64,000 nucleotides of DNA, taken from NCBI GenBank assembly GCA_018267955.1, contig JAFDXL010000009.1, forward strand, positions 832,717 through 896,716. Direction: 5' to 3'. Below are positions 61,808 through 64,000 of the stretch, piece by piece. This DNA is from Bacteroidota bacterium. GTDB taxonomy: Bacteria; Bacteroidota; Bacteroidia; Chitinophagales; Chitinophagaceae. Under the pieces are notes generated by a model, which was not told the origin of the DNA, did no database searches, and saw only the letters and a list, made by a program, of their open reading frames with translations. Within the stretch, counting starts at the first letter, position 1. Each line of letters opens with the position of its first letter. A program made the translations under genes and the position numbers.

Positions 61808-63409
61808 CTATTGAATGATTAAGCGGGCAATTTGTGAAATACCCTCAGCTTGTAATCTAACAAAATACACTCCGCTGCTCGCGTTATCAAGTTTTACATC
61901 ACTTACCAATACATTATTGACAACATTGATGTTTTGAGAATAAATAACCTGTCCCAGTTCATTCACAATATCCATTTTAACATCATTTGCATTTACATAG
62001 CCCCTCAGCAGGAAGCTGCCATTATTAGGATTAGGTGATATACGAATGTTGCAATCGGGCGTTACATTTTTAACTCCAAGCGTTACATTCATTATTATCT
62101 TGTCTGTTGCAGAATCGACAGTAGCGCAAGGCAAAGAACTTTTAACAATGGTAGTTATCATATCTCCGTTTACAAAATCAACACCTGCTATGGCAGTGTA
62201 CGTAGCCGATGTCTGCCCGGCGATCGATACGCCATTTTTAAACCATTTGAAAGACGGATTTGCTCCTGCACTGGATGTATTGGCCGTAAAAACAACAGTT
62301 GTACCCTGTGCAACCGTTGTACCAGCAGAACTTGACACAGCAACGGTTGGCGTAGAATCGGCAAAAACGTACAAATCATTCAGATCTGACGTCATAGCCA
62401 GTGTTGTAGTTTTTACACGTAGCTTATAAACACCGGGAGCTAAAGATGCAGATACGGTACAAGGAATGGTTACGACATTAGGTGTGCCTACAGAACCAAC
62501 TGTATAAGTACCGATAACCGTAGGTGAAGCAAAACTGCCGGATGCATCAGATATCTCTGCAGTGAATACGTTGCCGGGCACCTGAACAAAATTTCCGTTA
62601 ATAAGATTAGCTATAACTGAGAGAGATTTGCCCTGACAAACAGTATCTGGCTTCTGCATGTAGATACGGGTGGCATATTGTTTAATTTCAGAATCGTCGA
62701 AAACACGGTTATAGATTCGTACGTCATCAATAAACCCTTTATACCAGTATGGGTACGAACTATTTATCATACCAGCACCAATGCTAATGCCATAGGTAGA
62801 GCTACCAATTGAGCCAGCCGCGGGATAGACAGATTTGAGAACCCCATTTATGTAAACTTTAAATGTATCCGTTCCGTTAAACGTGCCAACAACGACATAC
62901 CAATTATCGCGGACAATTTGCGGTGAATATTGCCAGTTACTAATCGAGCCATTATTTGTAACATTTCCTGTTGCTAAAGCAAAAACATATTTCGTAGAAT
63001 CATCAGTATAACAATCATTATATGCGTTATCAGTGAACTCCAATTCATAATTGCCTGCAGTATATTCCCAGCCGCGTTCCATAATCATATTACCCTGGCA
63101 AAGGCCGGGATAAAAGCCAGTCGGCTTGACTACTGCACACAAGCTGTAACGTGCGATATTTAAATCTGACTGGTAAGGAACCGTAATATAACTACTCGAA
63201 CCATCAAAATAATAGGCCGTATTAGGTTTTCCTGTTATTCCCGCACCAGAAGAAGTGTTGTATGCAGTACCGGTATGCCCGTTACCAGTTGCATCGTTGG
63301 CGTTGCCGTTAAAAGGCCAATGAGCTATAAGACCTGTGTCGGATTGCGCATATCCGGAAGACATGCTTATCAATACCATAGGAATGGCAAGAAATGCTTT
63401 TAGTTTCAT
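61808..63409 (-). CDS. LamG-domain secreted protein, T9SS cargo
   Basis: From the ATG at 63409 (MKLKAFLAIPMVLISMSSGYAQ, a Sec signal peptide) the protein is 533 residues. It has a LamG/concanavalin-like domain (HWPFNGNANDATGNGHTG ... WYVVVGTFNGTDTFKVYINGV ... FIDDVRIYNRVFDDSEI), an Ig-like region (SFKWFKNGVSIAGQT), and a T9SS type A sorting domain (CNIRISPNPNNGSFLLRG ... SGVYFVRLQAEGISQIARLIIQ). It probably binds sugar or protein at the cell surface. An upstream in-frame ATG would put extra residues before the signal peptide. Confidence 0.88.
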   Translation of the reverse strand: MKLKAFLAIPMVLISMSSGYAQSDTGLIAHWPFNGNANDATGNGHTGTAYNTSSGAGITGKPNTAYYFDGSSSYITVPYQSDLNIARYSLCAVVKPTGFYPGLCQGNMIMERGWEYTAGNYELEFTDNAYNDCYTDDSTKYVFALATGNVTNNGSISNWQYSPQIVRDNWYVVVGTFNGTDTFKVYINGVLKSVYPAAGSIGSSTYGISIGAGMINSSYPYWYKGFIDDVRIYNRVFDDSEIKQYATRIYMQKPDTVCQGKSLSVIANLINGNFVQVPGNVFTAEISDASGSFASPTVIGTYTVGSVGTPNVVTIPCTVSASLAPGVYKLRVKTTTLAMTSDLNDLYVFADSTPTVAVSSSAGTTVAQGTTVVFTANTSSAGANPSFKWFKNGVSIAGQTSATYTAIAGVDFVNGDMITTIVKSSLPCATVDSATDKIIMNVTLGVKNVTPDCNIRISPNPNNGSFLLRGYVNANDVKMDIVNELGQVIYSQNINVVNNVLVSDVKLDNASSGVYFVRLQAEGISQIARLIIQ

Positions 63410-63482
63410 AATGTTATTTTTGGTTAGGAACACGAAAGTAATAACAATTGAGCAAAATATATCACATCTATACTGTTTTCAG

Positions 63483-63490
63483 TAATTTTG
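63483..63490 (+). promoter_or_regulatory. -7 promoter box of fdhD
   Basis: TAATTTTG, a perfect TAnnTTTG match, ends four bases before the fdhD ATG at 63495. The transcript may start at or next to the ATG, so the mRNA could be leaderless. No -33 element is clear. Confidence 0.45.
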
Positions 63491-63494
63491 AGGA

Positions 63495-64000
63495 ATGCCC
63501 GAGAATGCAATTGCGCAGGTTGCTATCAAGAAAGTAAATACCGGTAACATTACCGATAAAGAAGATGTATTGGCGGTAGAAGAACCACTTGAAATACGCC
63601 TGAACTATGGACCTGCGAATAACAGGATCCAAAAAAGCATATCTGTTACCATGCGCACGCCGGGAAATGATACGGAGCTGGCGATCGGTTTTCTTTACAC
63701 AGAAGGTATCCTGAAAAACTATGCCCAGGTAAAAGGAGCTTTTACGATACCCGACAATATTGTACAGGTTGTCCTGAAAGAAGACATCCCGCTTGACCTA
63801 TCCAAACTCGAGCGAAATTTTTATACTACCTCCAGTTGTGGTGTATGCGGTAAGTCTTCTATAGATGCCGTAAAAACAACTTGTGATATCGTTCCTCTTA
63901 GCGATACACTACGTTTTGATGCCGGACTGATATACAAACTGCCGGATATATTGCGCCAGCATCAGCAGGTATTTGACAGTACGGGAGGGCTACATGCATC
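63495..64000 (+). CDS. fdhD: FdhD formate dehydrogenase accessory sulfurtransferase (3' end outside window)
   Basis: The frame runs open to the window edge. It starts MPENAIAQVAIKKVNTG and carries EEPLEIRLNYG, the conserved MRTPGNDTELAIGFLYTEGI, the active cysteines of TSSCGVCGKSS and the STGGLHA block. FdhD passes sulphur from a cysteine desulfurase to the molybdenum cofactor of formate dehydrogenase. About 168 residues are visible of roughly 260-280 usual for the family. The related oxidoreductase should lie just past the window. Confidence 0.9.
   Translation, partial: MPENAIAQVAIKKVNTGNITDKEDVLAVEEPLEIRLNYGPANNRIQKSISVTMRTPGNDTELAIGFLYTEGILKNYAQVKGAFTIPDNIVQVVLKEDIPLDLSKLERNFYTTSSCGVCGKSSIDAVKTTCDIVPLSDTLRFDAGLIYKLPDILRQHQQVFDSTGGLHA

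Noticed and set aside
1-64000. CRISPR arrays, tRNA or rRNA genes, insertion sequences
   Set aside because: No repeat-spacer pattern, cloverleaf or transposase was seen in reading through the window; a tRNA scan would be a useful check.

Overview
The window looks like a piece of a Bacteroidota chromosome, most likely a Chitinophagales/Chitinophagaceae-type genome (inference). The evidence is type IX secretion (T9SS) C-terminal sorting domains on four large secreted proteins, a short primary sigma factor without region 1.1, many promoters of the TAnnTTTG (-7) type with a TTTG -33 box, few Shine-Dalgarno sequences, a long NusB, DUF1573/DUF4476/DUF4397 proteins, and the linkage nusB-DUF1573-yajC-coaE. 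Two 60-base core samples counted by hand gave 29 G+C each. Genes are very tightly packed, and seven convergent pairs end within 0-3 bases of each other.

Layout. 0-5.4 kb: the 3' end of mutS2, small hypothetical genes, an RhlE-type RNA helicase, an aldo/keto reductase, a SET-domain protein and a lipoprotein. 5.4-12 kb: glutaryl-CoA dehydrogenase, the primary sigma factor, a T9SS cargo protein, an ABC-F ATPase and a DMP19-like protein. 12-16 kb: a methyltransferase, tryptophan 2,3-dioxygenase and an ABC exporter pair. 16-22 kb (minus strand): an operon of a NamZ-type muramidase, a 1276-residue MMPL transporter/acyltransferase/methyltransferase fusion and a secreted YD-like protein. 22-26.5 kb: an SlyD-like isomerase, ExbB/ExbD, a Crp/Fnr regulator and RecG, whose conserved N-terminus has no ATG/GTG/TTG start.

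26.6-29.7 kb is an A+T-rich two-gene islet (15/60 and 17/60 G+C in samples against 29/60 on each side). It encodes a cytosolic TIR domain fused to a DUF3298/RsiV-like domain, convergent with an HD-domain phosphohydrolase. This is the best candidate here for an undescribed, probably anti-phage, system. 29.7-34.6 kb is a self-regulated drug efflux operon (TetR, TolC, HlyD/EmrA, EmrB-type MFS) with its promoter buried in a clear palindrome.

34.6-37 kb holds orphan small genes, a truncated gene remnant and an acyltransferase. 37-45 kb carries housekeeping genes (nusB, yajC, coaE, an M1 aminopeptidase, a biotin carrier protein, pdhB) and lipoproteins. 45-47.6 kb: a PadR-controlled membrane protein and a geranylgeranyl-reductase-family flavoprotein. 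47.6-54 kb: a giant S8 protease and a DUF4397 protein, both T9SS cargo. 54-59 kb: rpsA with an unusually strong Shine-Dalgarno, then an MbnP/MbnH-like pair and a second di-haem peroxidase. 59-64 kb: an ECF42-type sigma factor with its YciI/DGPF partner, a LamG T9SS protein, and the start of fdhD. No tRNA, rRNA, insertion sequence or CRISPR array was seen.
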